NCBI RefSeq assembly: GCF_016802725.1
Contig: NC_052669.1
Location: forward strand, 23,341,770-23,405,769
Reading direction: 5' to 3'
DNA: 64,000 bases
DNA from: Solenopsis invicta
Lineage: Eukaryota > Arthropoda > Insecta > Hymenoptera > Formicidae
Below the pieces are notes generated by a model. It searched no databases and had not been told where the DNA came from. It saw only the letters and a list, made by a program, of their open reading frames with translations. Below, piece by piece: positions 22,601-35,059 of this stretch (within the stretch, counting starts at the first letter, position 1; each line of letters starts with the position of its first letter). Both the position numbers and the translations under genes were made by a program.

Positions 22601-23300
22601 TTATTGACGCGAAGTTTCGGAACCTCCTTTCGTGTTCGCGCATAACTTAGTAACGTGTACTTCGCGCAGCGCAAACGCGATATTAATATTTCCTATTCCA
22701 TTTGCGGAAGTCATCTGTGAGAGAACTCAAAGTCAAAGCGGATAGCCCGAAACATTTAGCTTCTTTGAGATTCGCTGCGGGACTTATATACACCGGATTT
22801 CTGATTACCCCAAGGGCTTTTCTATCAAGAGAAATATCCGAAACAACTCTTAGCACGGGGGAAGGGGATAGGGGGAGGGGAAAGACTTCCGAGTTAACAA
22901 GAACCACAAAGCAAATGAGAGCGACGTTAGTACATACAGCCGGCATTATGGTCCAACCTCGTTGCAGGTAGCTTAGTAATAATAACATTATGCACCATAG
23001 GGATGTGCTACAAAGGTCAGACGGAATTCCGGAGAAACCGCGTGCGCTTCCGTACGGATACAGTCGACCGTGAAGTAGAAATTTTGATAACGACGCGATT
23101 ATTAGACCGCATTCGTGAGGCTTCCATGATATTTCGGCTTATTAATAACACAATCATATTTTTAGAGTTTTAACAGGATTTGAGGATTAGGGATCCTTAA
23201 AAAGAATTTATGTTCAGCGTTTACAGTTCCTTCCTTTGCTAATAATAATGTGGCGCGGTACGTACATGAAAAAACTTAAAAAAATGTCTCACGCACGATT
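19683..23300. other. Unannotated stretch upstream of the candidate exon
   Basis: CpG-rich at 19.8-20.4 kb and 21.2-22.3 kb, AT-richer between. It would be intron if the candidate minus-strand exon is real. Open frames at 21.7-22.3 kb overlap on both strands and have no recognisable motif. Confidence 0.5.
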
Positions 23301-23789
23301 ACACAGAAAATTAATTCGACCGTTAAAAAAAGTGATTACTTAATTTTCCTTTTTTTTCTTTTAAGAAACAACGGTTATTTTTAACAGAAATTATTTTCTT
23401 GATATTTCTTTTAAAATATGTTTCTCACAAAGTTTAGAAAATTTTATTACGTACTAAAGAAAGAATTTCTAATTTTTTCGAAAAATATAAAATTTTATCG
23501 AAGAAAAATCAAAATAATGAGCAAGTCAAATTTTTATTTTTATTTAATATTATTGATTGATATTTGGATTTGCGGATATATCAAATATTTGAAATAAAAT
23601 ATTTGCTTAATTCACAGTATTTCTTCTGTGTACACATAAGTTGTATTTATTTTTAATATTATTTATTTCAAGTAAATAATAAGTTGGAATTTTCATCATT
23701 TATTTATAAAAATAATCGTTATTAAAAAAAAGACAATTAAAATTAAGTAATCGCTTTTCTTAGCACAAAAATGATATTTTTCTACGTGT
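23301..23789. mobile_element. Inverted-repeat MITE
   Basis: The left end ACACAGAAAATTAATT is matched by ACACGTAGAAAAATATCA on the reverse-complemented right end. Inside these, AAAGTGATTACTTAATTTT (left) pairs with AAAGCGATTACTTAATTTT (right), then both continue with CTTTTTTTT and an AACxxxTTATTTTT block. About 490 bp, AT-rich and non-coding, with no clear target duplication. Confidence 0.65.
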
Positions 23790-25248
23790 ATATTTTTTCA
23801 AACGAAACTTCTAATTTCTTTAAAACGATTTATATATTTTTCTTACGGCATACGCGGCAGTGAAAATAATTTTGACTTCCATAGTTCAATTTTTGCAAAA
23901 CACTTTGAAAATTTTTACCTCTATAATTTTATGAACGAGGAAATGCCCACGTTAAAGATCGAAGAATCTCGATCGGCTATTACCATTTCTTGTCGCGGTA
24001 AAACAAAACATTTCTGACGATTCAATCATCCGCGGTGCAATCGCGCGCGCATTAAACGCTTGTCTTGGCAACAATAAAACCGCCCCGGGAGAATTCACTG
24101 TCCCGAAGCAATTTCAGATAATATTGGCGTGGAGATGAACCGGAAGGCGAACGAAGAAAAGTGATTAGAAAGTTCACCAGCGATTCCCTTGGCTAGATAT
24201 CGATGCGATTCCTGGCAATTTCCGTGCTGAGCCATCGTCTCGATTGATGGTGCATCGGACAGCGGCCGTGAACGTCGCGTGCAATAATGCAATATCAACA
24301 ATTCTTCATACGAGAAGCCTCTTGAAAACTAGATTGATATAAGTGGAAGAACGACATCGCGAAAATTAAATACGTTAAATCAGTGTCTAAAAAAAATAAT
24401 TCACGAGCTTTAATTTTCATATTCACTCGTTCATCATTTATTTTCGTAGGCATTAGATTTTTAGCACGGAATGATCCTCGTGCAATTATCACAGACGAGA
24501 GCAATCGTTTCCTCCGCATCGTCGCTCGAGTAACTATATATAGCCGTAATGCACATGCATGTCGTTATTTCCAGGGTGTTAAGCATGATAACCGCCTAGA
24601 CGCCGTGCATCGTAAATGCACAACCAGCACAGGTGGATCGGGGGCGACCGCCTCATTGAGAGGAGCGTCGTGGCGGCACGTGTTCGAGACGGTGAGGCAT
24701 CGTCGTCGCCGCCGCTGCCGCCGCCGCAGGCGCTGCGGCGGAAACGCAGTCCTCTCTACGCCCGTCCGACGATACGCTATCGCGGTCTGGCAGATATACC
24801 CGGGCGACTAATATACTCGGCGACACAGCCGCCATCGCGGCACGTCGTGGACTCGCGCGTTTGCCCTGTCGCGACCATAAATTGCGGCGGGTCTGCGGTA
24901 TCGCGACGGGGTCGGCCGCAGTTGCCTCGCAGTAAATAACATCATTCCCAAACGTCGACTTGGTACGCTCTTGAAATTACGCAGTCTGGGTAGTTAATCG
25001 CGCGAGGAAGCACGGAGATTCTTTGGAGCAGGTTGATTTTATTACTTCTCTGGCTGAATCATTCAACTCCGTCTGCCGTTAAAGCCGCTTGATTTGCGCG
25101 ATTAGATGTACCGTCCGTTATAAAAAACAAACGGTTTTTGAGCGTCTATAAAAAAAAAATTGCCAAGCAACAAGTGTCTCAACGATACGTGAAAATCGAG
25201 ATTTATGTGTTATTGCTTCGGTCATCGTCAATCAAGATGATGATATAA
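23790..25248. other. Unannotated stretch
   Basis: AT-rich to 24.0 kb, then mixed, with a CpG-rich block at 24.6-24.95 kb holding a GCC repeat. That repeat opens proline-, arginine- or alanine-rich frames in several registers. No gene supported. Confidence 0.55.
24700..24728. repeat. (CCG)n trinucleotide run
   Basis: CGTCGTCGCCGCCGCTGCCG followed by CCGCCGC. An imperfect trinucleotide repeat. Confidence 0.8.
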
Positions 25249-25664
25249 GGTGACGGTTCCAATTATGAGTCAGTTAAAGTCAAAATAATTTTCATTAATT
25301 CGTGTAAGCTTAATGATCAAACATTTAAAAAAGTTGTTAACGTAAGCAATAAATATTTTGATTTCTAAGAAAAATTCTTTATTCAATAAAGTATGTTGAA
25401 CTTGAGAGCATCATAATTTCAAGGAATTATAAAAGCTATTTAGAAGTTTAGTAGAGTTTAGATATCTACAGATCATTTTCTAATGTTTCTCTAAAAAAAA
25501 AAAAAAAAAAAAAAACAGCAACGATTGAGAAATAATTTTATATTACAATTATGTAAAAAAATTAAAGAATGTAAAAAGTTTTCCTGTAATTTTATTAACG
25601 CATGTACTATATACAAAAAAATAATTTATTTTTGCAAATTTGACCAACAATTGAGACCGTCACC
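25249..25664. mobile_element. Candidate inverted-repeat element with internal poly(A)
   Basis: The left end is GGTGACGGTTCCAATTATGA and the right end, reverse-complemented, is GGTGACGGTCTCAATTGTTG. Both continue with GTCA and then AT-rich sequence. The termini match at about 15 of the first 20 positions. The interior is AT-rich with a 23-nt A run. Superfamily not assigned; no clear target duplication. Confidence 0.55.
25493..25515. repeat. Poly(A) tract
   Basis: Twenty-three uninterrupted A residues on the plus strand. Confidence 0.97.
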
Positions 25665-27098
25665 GTTGCATATTTCGAGAGCACCTTAATTCCTTTAATG
25701 CCGAAACACATTGCAATTGTTGCAAGATGACTTGAAGAATTGTACAACGGCGTTGGCGGCAGCCGAGTAAATTGAACGGGCCGTTTCGTTGCAACAATCC
25801 CAGGTTTCCGTGCACTCCCGGTTTTCAATTAGCTCGAGAGATCGTCGAAGGCACGATCGATTAGGGGAAGAAAGTCAGACAGGCGGACGGTGCCTTACTT
25901 TTCTTCCTCTAGCCGGGCTCGTTTCCACGAGTGAGTGGCTACGTTTCCGGAACGCGTTTATAGGAGGTTAGGGGGAGAGAGCTACGCCATTAAATCCCAC
26001 GCGGGGGAGAGAGGGAGACAATCGCTGGTACGTTTTACGCGGCTCACGCGATGCATCGGCCTCACCCCGCAAACCCTTCCGCCGTCTTCCGGCTTTTTTC
26101 TTCTCACCCCCGTCGTGAGATGCCCTTCGAGACGAGAGAAGATCATTTACGAGAAAATCAACGACGCGCCCGAGCACACATCGTTAAGAGATATCAACGT
26201 CGTTGGCGATTTATCGTGGAAATAGTTGGTAAAAAGAGGGATGACCGAGAATTTCATTGGGAATCGAGAGTTTAACTCACGGAGGGTACCGCGAGCAAGA
26301 CCGCGAAAGGAAATTCTGAAAACTGAAATGTACAGTTGCATCTCGGGCCACGTAAACCTTCAACTTAATAGCGGATTTTCTAGCAAACTTCAAGTTGATT
26401 TACGAGACGGAGAGTGTCCATTATTTCAGACGGATCATCATTAATCCTCACAATCCTCACTAATTTTCCTGTTATTGATATAAATTTCGATTCCATAATT
26501 CGACACTTCGTACATTTATTCGCAAGAGTAGTACTGACAAGAACAGTATAGAGCTATTGGTAAAATTAAGGTTCTGTATAATGTTATGATCCGTCTTCCT
26601 ATTTTTCTTTCTGTCTCTGTTTTAACTAATACATTTATCCCGAGTAATTAAATCGAGAACTGTCTGATAAACGTGTAATTGGCCAGTTGAACTCACGCAA
26701 ACGTGATGCATTTGCGGCATGTTTACTTAATACGAATATGAATCCAATAAATTGATCGGAATTCGAAGGCGATGTTATCGCGCCTAATAAACAGATGTGC
26801 GTAAATTCTAAATTTGAAAGAAAATAATTCTATGTAAAACAATGAAGTAATAACGCACAGATAACCATTATTGATTGCAGTAAGTTAAGATACATCTGAT
26901 TTTACGAAAGATAAATACGATATATCTTCAGTTAAAAAAACAGCGATTTTTAGATATATTCGATAATGTACGCAATGTGATGATGCAGAAAAAAAAACAA
27001 TGTTTTTTTCTGTAATCTGTTATCTCTTCGAAATGAAATTTCTTATTAATTCTTCGCACGCACACAATGAAGAGTTTCATCATTCGTCATAACTTCCA
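25665..27098. other. Unannotated stretch
   Basis: CpG-rich at 25.75-26.4 kb with overlapping short open frames, then AT-rich. A small hairpin (GCAGAAAAAAAAACA / TGTTTTTTTCTGT) lies at about 26984-27014. No gene supported. Confidence 0.55.
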
Positions 27099-27493
27099 CG
27101 CTGAGAGAAAAAAAATGGTTACAATCGCAATCATAATTTATAGTCACTTTCAATGCCAACTATACTGTATATATCTAATTGTTTTAATGCAAATTATAAT
27201 TATTAGTTATTACTATGTAAATAATAAGCAAATGTTAAAAAAAAATTATATTCGCTACGATTAGGATGTTACTATAAAATATTTATTTTACTTTTATTGT
27301 ATCTTGATATTTTATTATATTAATATTTGAAATGATCATAATTCATGATACAATTTTTTTCATAAATGGTAAAATTATAACAAGGTTATTATTAACATTA
27401 TAACAGTAATAATTGTAAAAATAAAGTTCCTAGCCATAAATTCTTTTTACCATGCAATTATAGTTACAAATGCTAAACACTTTTCTCTCAGTG
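27099..27493. mobile_element. MITE with CACTGAGAGAAAA-type ends, copy 1
   Basis: The left end CGCTGAGAGAAAAAAAATGG and the reverse-complemented right end CACTGAGAGAAAAGTGTTTA form terminal inverted repeats. Both ends share a following GTTACxATxGxAATCATAATT or TGTAACTATAATT block. About 395 bp, AT-rich and non-coding. The end motif recurs in the element at 54.07-54.46 kb. Confidence 0.7.
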
Positions 27494-29428
27494 TAGATAA
27501 GCTGAAAACTTCATAGGCGCCAAAGATAAAGTAGATCATCGTTTTGTCGAAATTCTGCCGAAATAAAAGCGGCTCGAGTTGGCAGAGATAACACGCGATA
27601 TAAAATAGTTTCGGGCGGGGGGGGTAAGGGGGGACAGGGGTGATCGCTAATGTCGTGGCCGGACTATTTATGCGCGACGGGGGTTGGTGTTGCGCGCAAG
27701 AGATACGCAAGCCCGTCGGTCGCATCTACTGACCCGGCGCACGTATACGTACGCCCGCACACGTATGTGCCGCACTTCCGGCCGGGAACTACCCTCGCCA
27801 TTTCCGGACACGATGCATCATTGGACCCCGATAAAGTTTGCGACCCGCCGCCGGCGAAACTCGCGGCGGCCCGAGAACCGGGGAGAAACTTGCGACGCGG
27901 GAGAAACAAAAAGAACGAGAGAGAGAGGCGCTCGGCGAACAGAGGGGACGGAGAACGCCACTCGAAAATTCCGTTCGAACCCTTGCCTCAACCCCCGGTT
28001 GAATTTCCGGCGCGATCGGACTTGTGAATAATTTCCGCTGGTTTCGCCTTGGCGATATGTACTATAGAACTATCGCCTTCGACGCGTGTGATCTAGAAAT
28101 AACCAGTCGAGCTGTTGAGCCGCTGTGACACGTTATGGAGAGCACGTCCAGAAAGTTTATCTCGTTCCTTTCTTATCCTTTCCTTCACGCTTTACGTTTT
28201 GCTCGAGTTAGACCCGCTCGATTCTTTTGCAATTCTGTGAACGCACGATTTCCGTCACGCAATTCAGAGCGCCGCACTTTCTGTCCAAAAAAAAAAAAAA
28301 AAAAAAGAAAAGTTCGCAAAATTATAATACGAACACGCTTCTTCCACTTAACGCAATTAAATCCCCTGCACGGAGAAACGATAAGACACACAACAAGTAT
28401 ATTAAAGCATCAGTCGTTGCAGGCCCGCGGGTTCGTTAATCATCCTTTTCGTTCTTCGTCGAGGTAAATCGGACGCTCGGCGACGCGGACGCGACGCTCG
28501 ATCGGGAGACGCGAGTCACACCTGTTTCGGCGCGCTGATCGATAGTGTCCTGAGAATGGGGTGGCTGCTCGCGAGAGGTCCTTGACTAATGATCGTTTCT
28601 CGTGACGGGGGCGCGATACAATGATGCGCGCGAAGGAAGTGGACGAGGAAGAGGTGGCGGCCCGGTACGAGGCAGAATAACATCGAGACGACAGCTCCTT
28701 GGGCTCCGCGACAAGGAAGGATAAATAGAGAAACAGGGGACGCGCGGATAGATGGTGGGGAGAGGAGGATGGAGAGAGGGTCCGTCCTCGAGCAATGAGG
28801 CTGGGTGAGCCTTGGATAATTAGCAAAACAGCGGAACTCGGCCGTTAGAAGCTCCTTCCCTCGATGTTTCACTGTCGTCTACAGGGTGGCATCGATCGCA
28901 CGCATCTTGGTGTCGACGCGCTACTACTGCTGCTGCTGCCGCCACCGTTTACTCATTCTCCTTCCCGAACTCTCGGCAAACGAGATTTGCTAGGGTCCGT
29001 TGCACTCGCGAGAGAAGAGTTTTCGCCAGGATCATCGCGAACATTGGCTCTTGCGAGAGCGATATTATCCCGCTGATACGATGCTGTAATTCTTTCCCAC
29101 GGGAAATTCCGTTCGGTATATTCATTCTGCAGCGTTATGAGTTATCGATGAATCGTCTGTATTTCGCGGGAATATTATATTAGTGGTAGGATATCGTCGA
29201 TTAATGAAAAACGGCCGAAGACACCTGCGTGAACTTCTTAATTAAAATAACAAGAAAGATTATTCGGAGTGTCGTGCTAATGCAATGTTATGGAACACTT
29301 ATTGAAATTCGATATCCGTTATAATTGATATCAGAGTGGATGTTTAACCGTTTTCTCTTGATATTTTTAACTGTACGAATGTACATAAAGATTATTTCTG
29401 ACGGTTCTCGTTACATTTTTATTCTTAC
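27494..29428. other. CpG-rich stretch, no gene recognised
   Basis: 27.6-29.1 kb is the most GC- and CpG-rich part of the window, with stop-poor frames in all registers. It could include a promoter or CpG-rich regulatory region for a minus-strand transcript, but I see no TATA or initiator arrangement that I would call. Poly(A) at 28287-28306. Confidence 0.45.
28287..28306. repeat. Poly(A) tract
   Basis: Twenty A residues on the plus strand, followed by GAAAAG. Confidence 0.95.
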
Positions 29429-29465
29429 CTACGTCAGAGGATTTTTATATCCGGTACCAATTAAT
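29429..29465 (-). other. Candidate short non-coding exon
   Basis: On the minus strand, TTCTCTCTATTTTTATAG (a good acceptor) precedes a 37-nt segment that ends ACGTAG followed by GTAAGAAT (a good donor). All three frames are closed or end in a stop, so it would be untranslated. It lies upstream of, and on the same strand as, the candidate first coding exon at 19.6 kb, which fits a 5' UTR exon. Paired splice-like signals at this spacing do occur by chance in AT-rich DNA. Confidence 0.2.
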
Positions 29466-30247
29466 CTATAAAAATAGAGAGAATGCAATTATAAGGAACG
29501 ATTTATTGCTTTTTTTTCTTGGAGATTACAAAACGGTCGAAAGAGTCCCAAGGGATCGAAAGAGATTCATGTTGATTAATTAATAATACAATTCGCATCA
29601 TGCATTTGCGTTAATACCGCAAAGCCTCGAGTCGACGACACAGCCGCACTCGAGCCATAATTATGCAAACGAATCCAATGCCGCGCGCTCGGAATTCATG
29701 GTACCGTCCGAAGTTATAGCTACGCAAATGGAATCATTCGATGAGATGGATTTAAAGGAATTCGAGGAAAAAGACTTGCATCACGAAGGGGCGGTTACCG
29801 TTGACCAGCCCCTTTTGTGTAAGCATTAAAATAAAAAAGTAACGCTCCCGCATTCTCTTCGACGGCCACGTCGAACAGTCTCGTTCCAGCTATTATCGAG
29901 ATTCACGGTACGTACTGTAATTAAATTGCAAATACACGGCTATTAGTCAAACCCTTAAAAATCAAATTGGGTATTCCGTCTGTCTTTTTAAATAAATAAA
30001 TACCGACATTGCGGTTACGAGCGATCACAATGTTAGAGAAGAGAAGCGTTAAAAGCAACGATTCGATTATGTTAAATTGAGCTTTTTAAAGAACAATTTA
30101 TTCGAAAGTAATCTAGGGAAAGAAAGCCATTAATAGACAAATCCCGATATAGACAAATGTCTGCTTGTCGTTTGCTTGTCCCAGATATTACTAGCCCGAT
30201 ATCTGACATCCTTTTGCGAAATCGAACCCAGTGACAACGGCTCTTAC

Positions 30248-30277
30248 TCGAAATCGTATTGCTCGAAATCGTATTGC

Positions 30278-30282
<5 letters not shown>
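30248..30282. repeat. Two-copy 15-bp tandem duplication
   Basis: TCGAAATCGTATTGC is repeated twice in tandem with a partial third unit, directly abutting the GA microsatellite. Confidence 0.85.

Positions 30283-30312
<30 letters not shown>
30282..30312. repeat. (GA)n microsatellite
   Basis: Fifteen GA units on the plus strand. Confidence 0.95.
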
Positions 30313-30320
<8 letters not shown>

Positions 30321-31353
30321 AGGGCTATTTCGGATGCAAATCGCGTTTGGTGCATCTCTGTAAAGTCGTATTGTGGCTCGAACATGCCAGGTCCGGTCCT
30401 AGTTGATTCGGGATCCCTGATGGATCGATGGAAACTGGTATGGAGCTGGGAACAAGATATTAATTCGTAGCATTCAAGATCGAGCTGTTCTATCACGCAC
30501 TTAATTATTCTGCCAATTTGTCTCGATATCACCTTCTTGGCAAGGCGAAGATGGAGCGTAATTATCGATGACTGTTCGCTAAGACGTCCCTCTAGGCGAC
30601 CGCATTGTTAACGTGTATTTCTAACGCATCCCTAAGTTTGATATCGCATCAGCCGCTCAACAGCTAATTATGTCATTCGCAATAGACTGGCGCGCTCGTA
30701 ACTTCTGTCTCCTTTCAAGATTTACGGTTTAGCTTGAGCGCTTTTTAAGTATAATGTAAGTATCGTTTCACGCCGCTGTTCCGAGGACTAATTCGCAATG
30801 GAACTTATTAAATATCGAGAGGCGCGAGGCAAACTTATTTTTCGAAATTTCGCCTCTCGAGATCGCTTAAGTCAAGAGCCAGTATTCACGAACTTTTCGA
30901 GATGTCTATTTGCACTTAGGTTCGACAGTCAAGAAACTCTTGGACAGACCCGAGACGGTACTTAAATTGTTTCAGAACTACTGGAAGAAAGGCCCGCAAC
31001 GTGCAAGTGGTCTGAAGAAGCTTCTTCAAACTTGAAAACGGTGCGGTCTCTGTTCTTGACGTCTTTCACTTTTCTTCCATTCTCCCGGATCGAATCAAAC
31101 GATGGTGTTATTTGCTGACATTCGTAGAATTTTATCAATGAGGCGTCTCATTTCTATTGAACGGATTGTTTCCCCGACGTGTTTTCTTCGTGTTTTTAAA
31201 TCTCGGCTTCCATCACAGTTCAATTCGATTCCAACCAAGTGAAAAACTTTAGAGTAATAACCAATAAATCTTCAGAGGAAAAATTCTATTAAAAGACATT
31301 GAAAGAATCCAGATGTTTTTACGACAATCTATAAATTTTACTTGTATTATATT

Positions 31354-31634
31354 TTAAACCTAGAGCGTTACTCACACTTTTTTGACGTTAATGCTATTCT
31401 AAACGAAAATTTGTTCACACAATTAAGAGTTTTTTTAGATTTTCCACCACTTTATAGGTTGCAAAATTAACTAACACATTATTTTAATGTAAAACATTTT
31501 AATAACTTTTATGTTAAACTATCAAAATTTTAACAACACAAACTGCATTTGAATTAAACTTGTATTAGAACTTTGAAGTAAATTTAAATTAACATTTGGG
31601 TAAAAATTCACTCACAGTAACATATTAGGATTAA
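31354..31634 (+). mobile_element. piggyBac-like TTAA MITE, second copy
   Basis: Left border TTAA then ACCTAGAGCGTTACTCAC. The reverse-complemented right border is TTAA then TCCTAATATGTTACTGTG, so both ends are inverted repeats behind an intact TTAA target duplication. 281 bp, non-coding. The left end aligns over about 55 bp with the inverted right end of the element at 10504-10808. Confidence 0.75.
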
Positions 31635-32464
31635 CATTAGTACGGATATGTACATGGAAAATAATTAAAATATCTCACGAAAAGTTGAAAATAATTTGTT
31701 TTATTTTGTTTTTCAATAATTACTATATATTATAATTATAATGCTAAAATTGCTGTGAAGTTTAAAAAAAAAGAAAAAACAATACATTAATAAAGAATAT
31801 GAGCGAATACTCATTCTCCCACATATTTATAGGTTTAGAGTTACAGCTAAATTTCATTCGAATTTATATTATTACCAGCAGCAACTCTTTCACGTCGTAA
31901 TCGGATCTGCGTAGCATTTTTCCATACATATTTTTTGGTTTCGTTCATCGATATTTTCGCGCTCGAAAACCGGGTATTAAAACGCAATCGCGTGATGCGA
32001 TTTTAGCTACAGCTGCTTTCAGCGTCGAAGGTAAAAAGAATGACGATCCGCAGTTGTTTGTGCGAGATAAAACGTACCGGATGTACGATAGCTCGTCCCT
32101 TCGTCGCGTCAGTTCAGCGATTTCCCCGACGAAGAATTTAGGACACGAGCTCTTTTTACAATGCCGAATATACAACCCGACGACGGCGGGCATTGGCACA
32201 TTGGTTCTCCGTCGCCGGTAGCTCCGTAGCTTCCTTTAAAAATGGAACACGCGATACATTTCTTTATATGAGAGCTGCATGCGAGAAGGGCCTTCTAAAT
32301 ATGCGCATAAATATGAATATAGGCAAAAATTCTGAAAACAGCGGGCAGCTTGAATTAATTTCTCCTTACTCAATGCATTGTTTTACAAAATTCTACGTCG
32401 TAACGCAATAAAGGGCTGTTTTCACGGGAATGAGAAAGAAATATTTTAATCGTCCCTGATAAGT

Positions 32465-32490
32465 AAAAAATAAAATAAAATAAAATAAAA
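32465..32490. repeat. (TAAAA)n pentanucleotide repeat
   Basis: About five tandem TAAAA units with an A-rich border. Confidence 0.9.
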
Positions 32491-33962
32491 AAGAAAACAT
32501 TCCACGTATAACAACCACCTCGAACAAGTTCCCGTTTTTCTGATTTGTTGCCCGCTAAATTAATGGTGTGCAATCCGACGAAATATTTTTCCGCGCGAGT
32601 AGAACGGGCGTGAGACTGCATCTCGCAAAGTGATCGATTGGAAAAATTCCTCGGACTGCTTTCATTTTTATTAATTACTGTTTATCTAGCGAGAAATCGA
32701 TAGACGCCCTCGAGTCATACTTCTTTCTCTCAAAGTACGGAATAGTATCGAAGTTAGCCGTGCCGAAGCGTATCCTCCTTACAGATAGGCAGGTCGAACG
32801 TTATATTTTTCTCTTTAATGGAAGACGCGCAACTGCACTTCCTCTTCTTCCGAGCCGCGGAATGCATTTCCACAACGCCCGAGTAAATTGAAAACCGAAA
32901 GATAGAAGTTTGCCGCACAATGCGCCCGCTGACCCGCTCGGGGCTCGGTACAAGCTGACACCGCCGAAGATACACGCGGTTACCGGTTTCATTTCATTCG
33001 TACCCCGTTGTGTGAACGTTATTTCAATACTTTTGCATTTGCATTGCCCGCAATTTCGCACCGTCCGCGTAATCTCCGCGCTCCCGCTTGCGTGCCAAGC
33101 GCGACAGCGGTTATTTTATTAATTTACGTAATGAAGATCTCATTATCTCAGATTAATTCGAATCGCAGAGACTAAGTAGCTGAATTATGTAACTGCGCAC
33201 GAAGTCGCTGTAAAATATCAAAGTACAGGGCGCTACATCATTCGCGCGATCGCTCGTGTGTATCGGGAGAGCTATAATTCGCACGTTACACACGTATTCG
33301 CGCGTAATGAAACGCGTAAATCTCTTTTTTTTTTAAATTTTATTTTATTCTATTAATTTGCGCGGTAATGAATTTTATTTCGAATTGATTAAATTCGGTA
33401 ACTTACTGCCGCGGATTATCTGGTCAATTAATGACACGCAAAGCGCTCTCTGCAAAACGGCGCGGCGCGACGCGAGACTGAAAACCGCAAACGCTAATGT
33501 TTAATTCCGGATATATGTACATATATATCAAACGAGAAATAACAACGCCGACGCGGTCGACGTACGTAGACAACTTTATTACGGTGGTACTGCGTCGCGT
33601 ATCTATCTTTTAGCGCTCTCGCGGTGCATTTGTCTTCATTATTTTCTCGCGTAAAGGCGATCTGCATGCCTCGGAGCACACGCCATGAATAGTGACTTCC
33701 GGTCAGTTTTATCCCCGTCGTAAGGACGCAATCTAAAATTGAATCGCCGCGATACGGCGAGGACAGAGTGGAGTCTCGTCGAGTCAGCGAATCGATCTCC
33801 CCTCGAATAGGGTTGTTTTTCGAAACACGCGATCTCGCGGCTCGATCGAAGACTCCCGATGTTTATCTGGGGCGAAATCTCTGAACATTTAAACAGATGA
33901 TTACCACTTAGTTTAGTCCCCGTTTGTATCGGTCGATAACGGCAGAGGAATTAATAATAAAT

Positions 33963-33965
<3 letters not shown>

Positions 33966-33997
<32 letters not shown>
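33966..33997. repeat. (GA)n microsatellite
   Basis: About sixteen GA units. Confidence 0.95.
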
Positions 33998-33999
<2 letters not shown>

Positions 34000-34743
34000 A
34001 GATAAAACTAATTAAAAATACCACCGGAATGTATTTTAACCGTGACAAATGGCTTTTGCCTCTGAAAATAAACAAGTGGGATAACAGATTTGGAAATAAA
34101 ACGAGTATTCTCTCGAACTAAACTTTAAACGTTCCATATATATACGTAAGTAACATATTTTCTGAAGGATAAATCTGGTAGCGTAAATCAATTAGTTAGC
34201 ATTCCGAGTATTTAAGCGAATTGTTTTCGCGCGATAATAGTAGCTACAGTTAAAATATTCGCAGGGAAGCGAAAGTCATTGCTGCACCGCGCACACAAAT
34301 ACACATACGCTAAATCTCAGAAAGATTTCGAGCGTTATTCGCTTCCTGCCGTTTGATCAAACTGGACACGAGTTACTCGCCGGTATAGCGACGGATCGAA
34401 GAGAGACCACAGTAGCAACGTTGTTAACAGCGCGCGCGGCACCGAGTGGATTAATCGAGCGTGTTACACGTTTACACGGACGCAATCGGAATGCACGTAG
34501 CAGGCAAACCGTCGGCAAACGCGCGGCGATCTCCAGTGGCGATCGACCGCGGCCGCCGCCCTCGTACATTACGCGTACTCCCGTTAAAGCACGAAAATGC
34601 GAACACGTGCATCGGAAAACCATCGTCAAATAGCGAGATTAGTGTCGCCCTGTGTGCATTCTAAATCAATCGGCGGAATCGGCAAAGGTGTAAAACGCTC
34701 TGTTCGCGTTCGCGCTAATCGCCCGAGCACTTAAATTCAACAC

Positions 34744-34993
34744 GGAAAGAACGATTTTGCTCGAGTGTCGAAAAATTTGGCTGGATGTATGGATGGACAG
34801 ATCTGAAAATAATTTTGTTCGACTATCGAAATAATTATGCGAGATTCAAGGTGAGAGTTACATGGTGAGCGAGGCTGCAAAAAGTTTCGACATTTTAGCT
34901 TGACCGTCATAAATTATTTTGATGCTCCAACAGAATTATTTTCAGATCTGTATCAAGCAAAATTTTTGGACACTTTAGCAAAATTGTTCTTCC
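34744..34993. mobile_element. Palindromic MITE family A, copy 3
   Basis: The left arm starts GGAAAGAACGATTTTGC and passes through GACAGATCTGAAAATAATTT. The reverse-complemented right arm starts GGAAGAACAATTTTGC and passes through TACAGATCTGAAAATAATTC. The arms are at least 65 bp long and the element is 250 bp. One of the two best-preserved copies, and useful as a family reference. Confidence 0.85.
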
Positions 34994-35059
34994 CAATGAA
35001 TACGTAATGAAGAAATATCAAAGTATGTCGGATAGAGTTGTTGCGTATCAATCGTCTAG

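Larger units (their letters stand above)
29466..31353. other. Unannotated stretch
   Basis: Mixed composition with a GA microsatellite and a 15-bp direct duplication at 30.25 kb. Octamer-like and homeodomain-like words cluster at 29.65-29.75 kb. No gene supported. Confidence 0.5.
31635..34743. other. Unannotated stretch
   Basis: Alternating AT-rich and CpG-rich DNA with TAAAA and GA simple repeats. Many short overlapping open frames, none recognisable. Confidence 0.55.
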
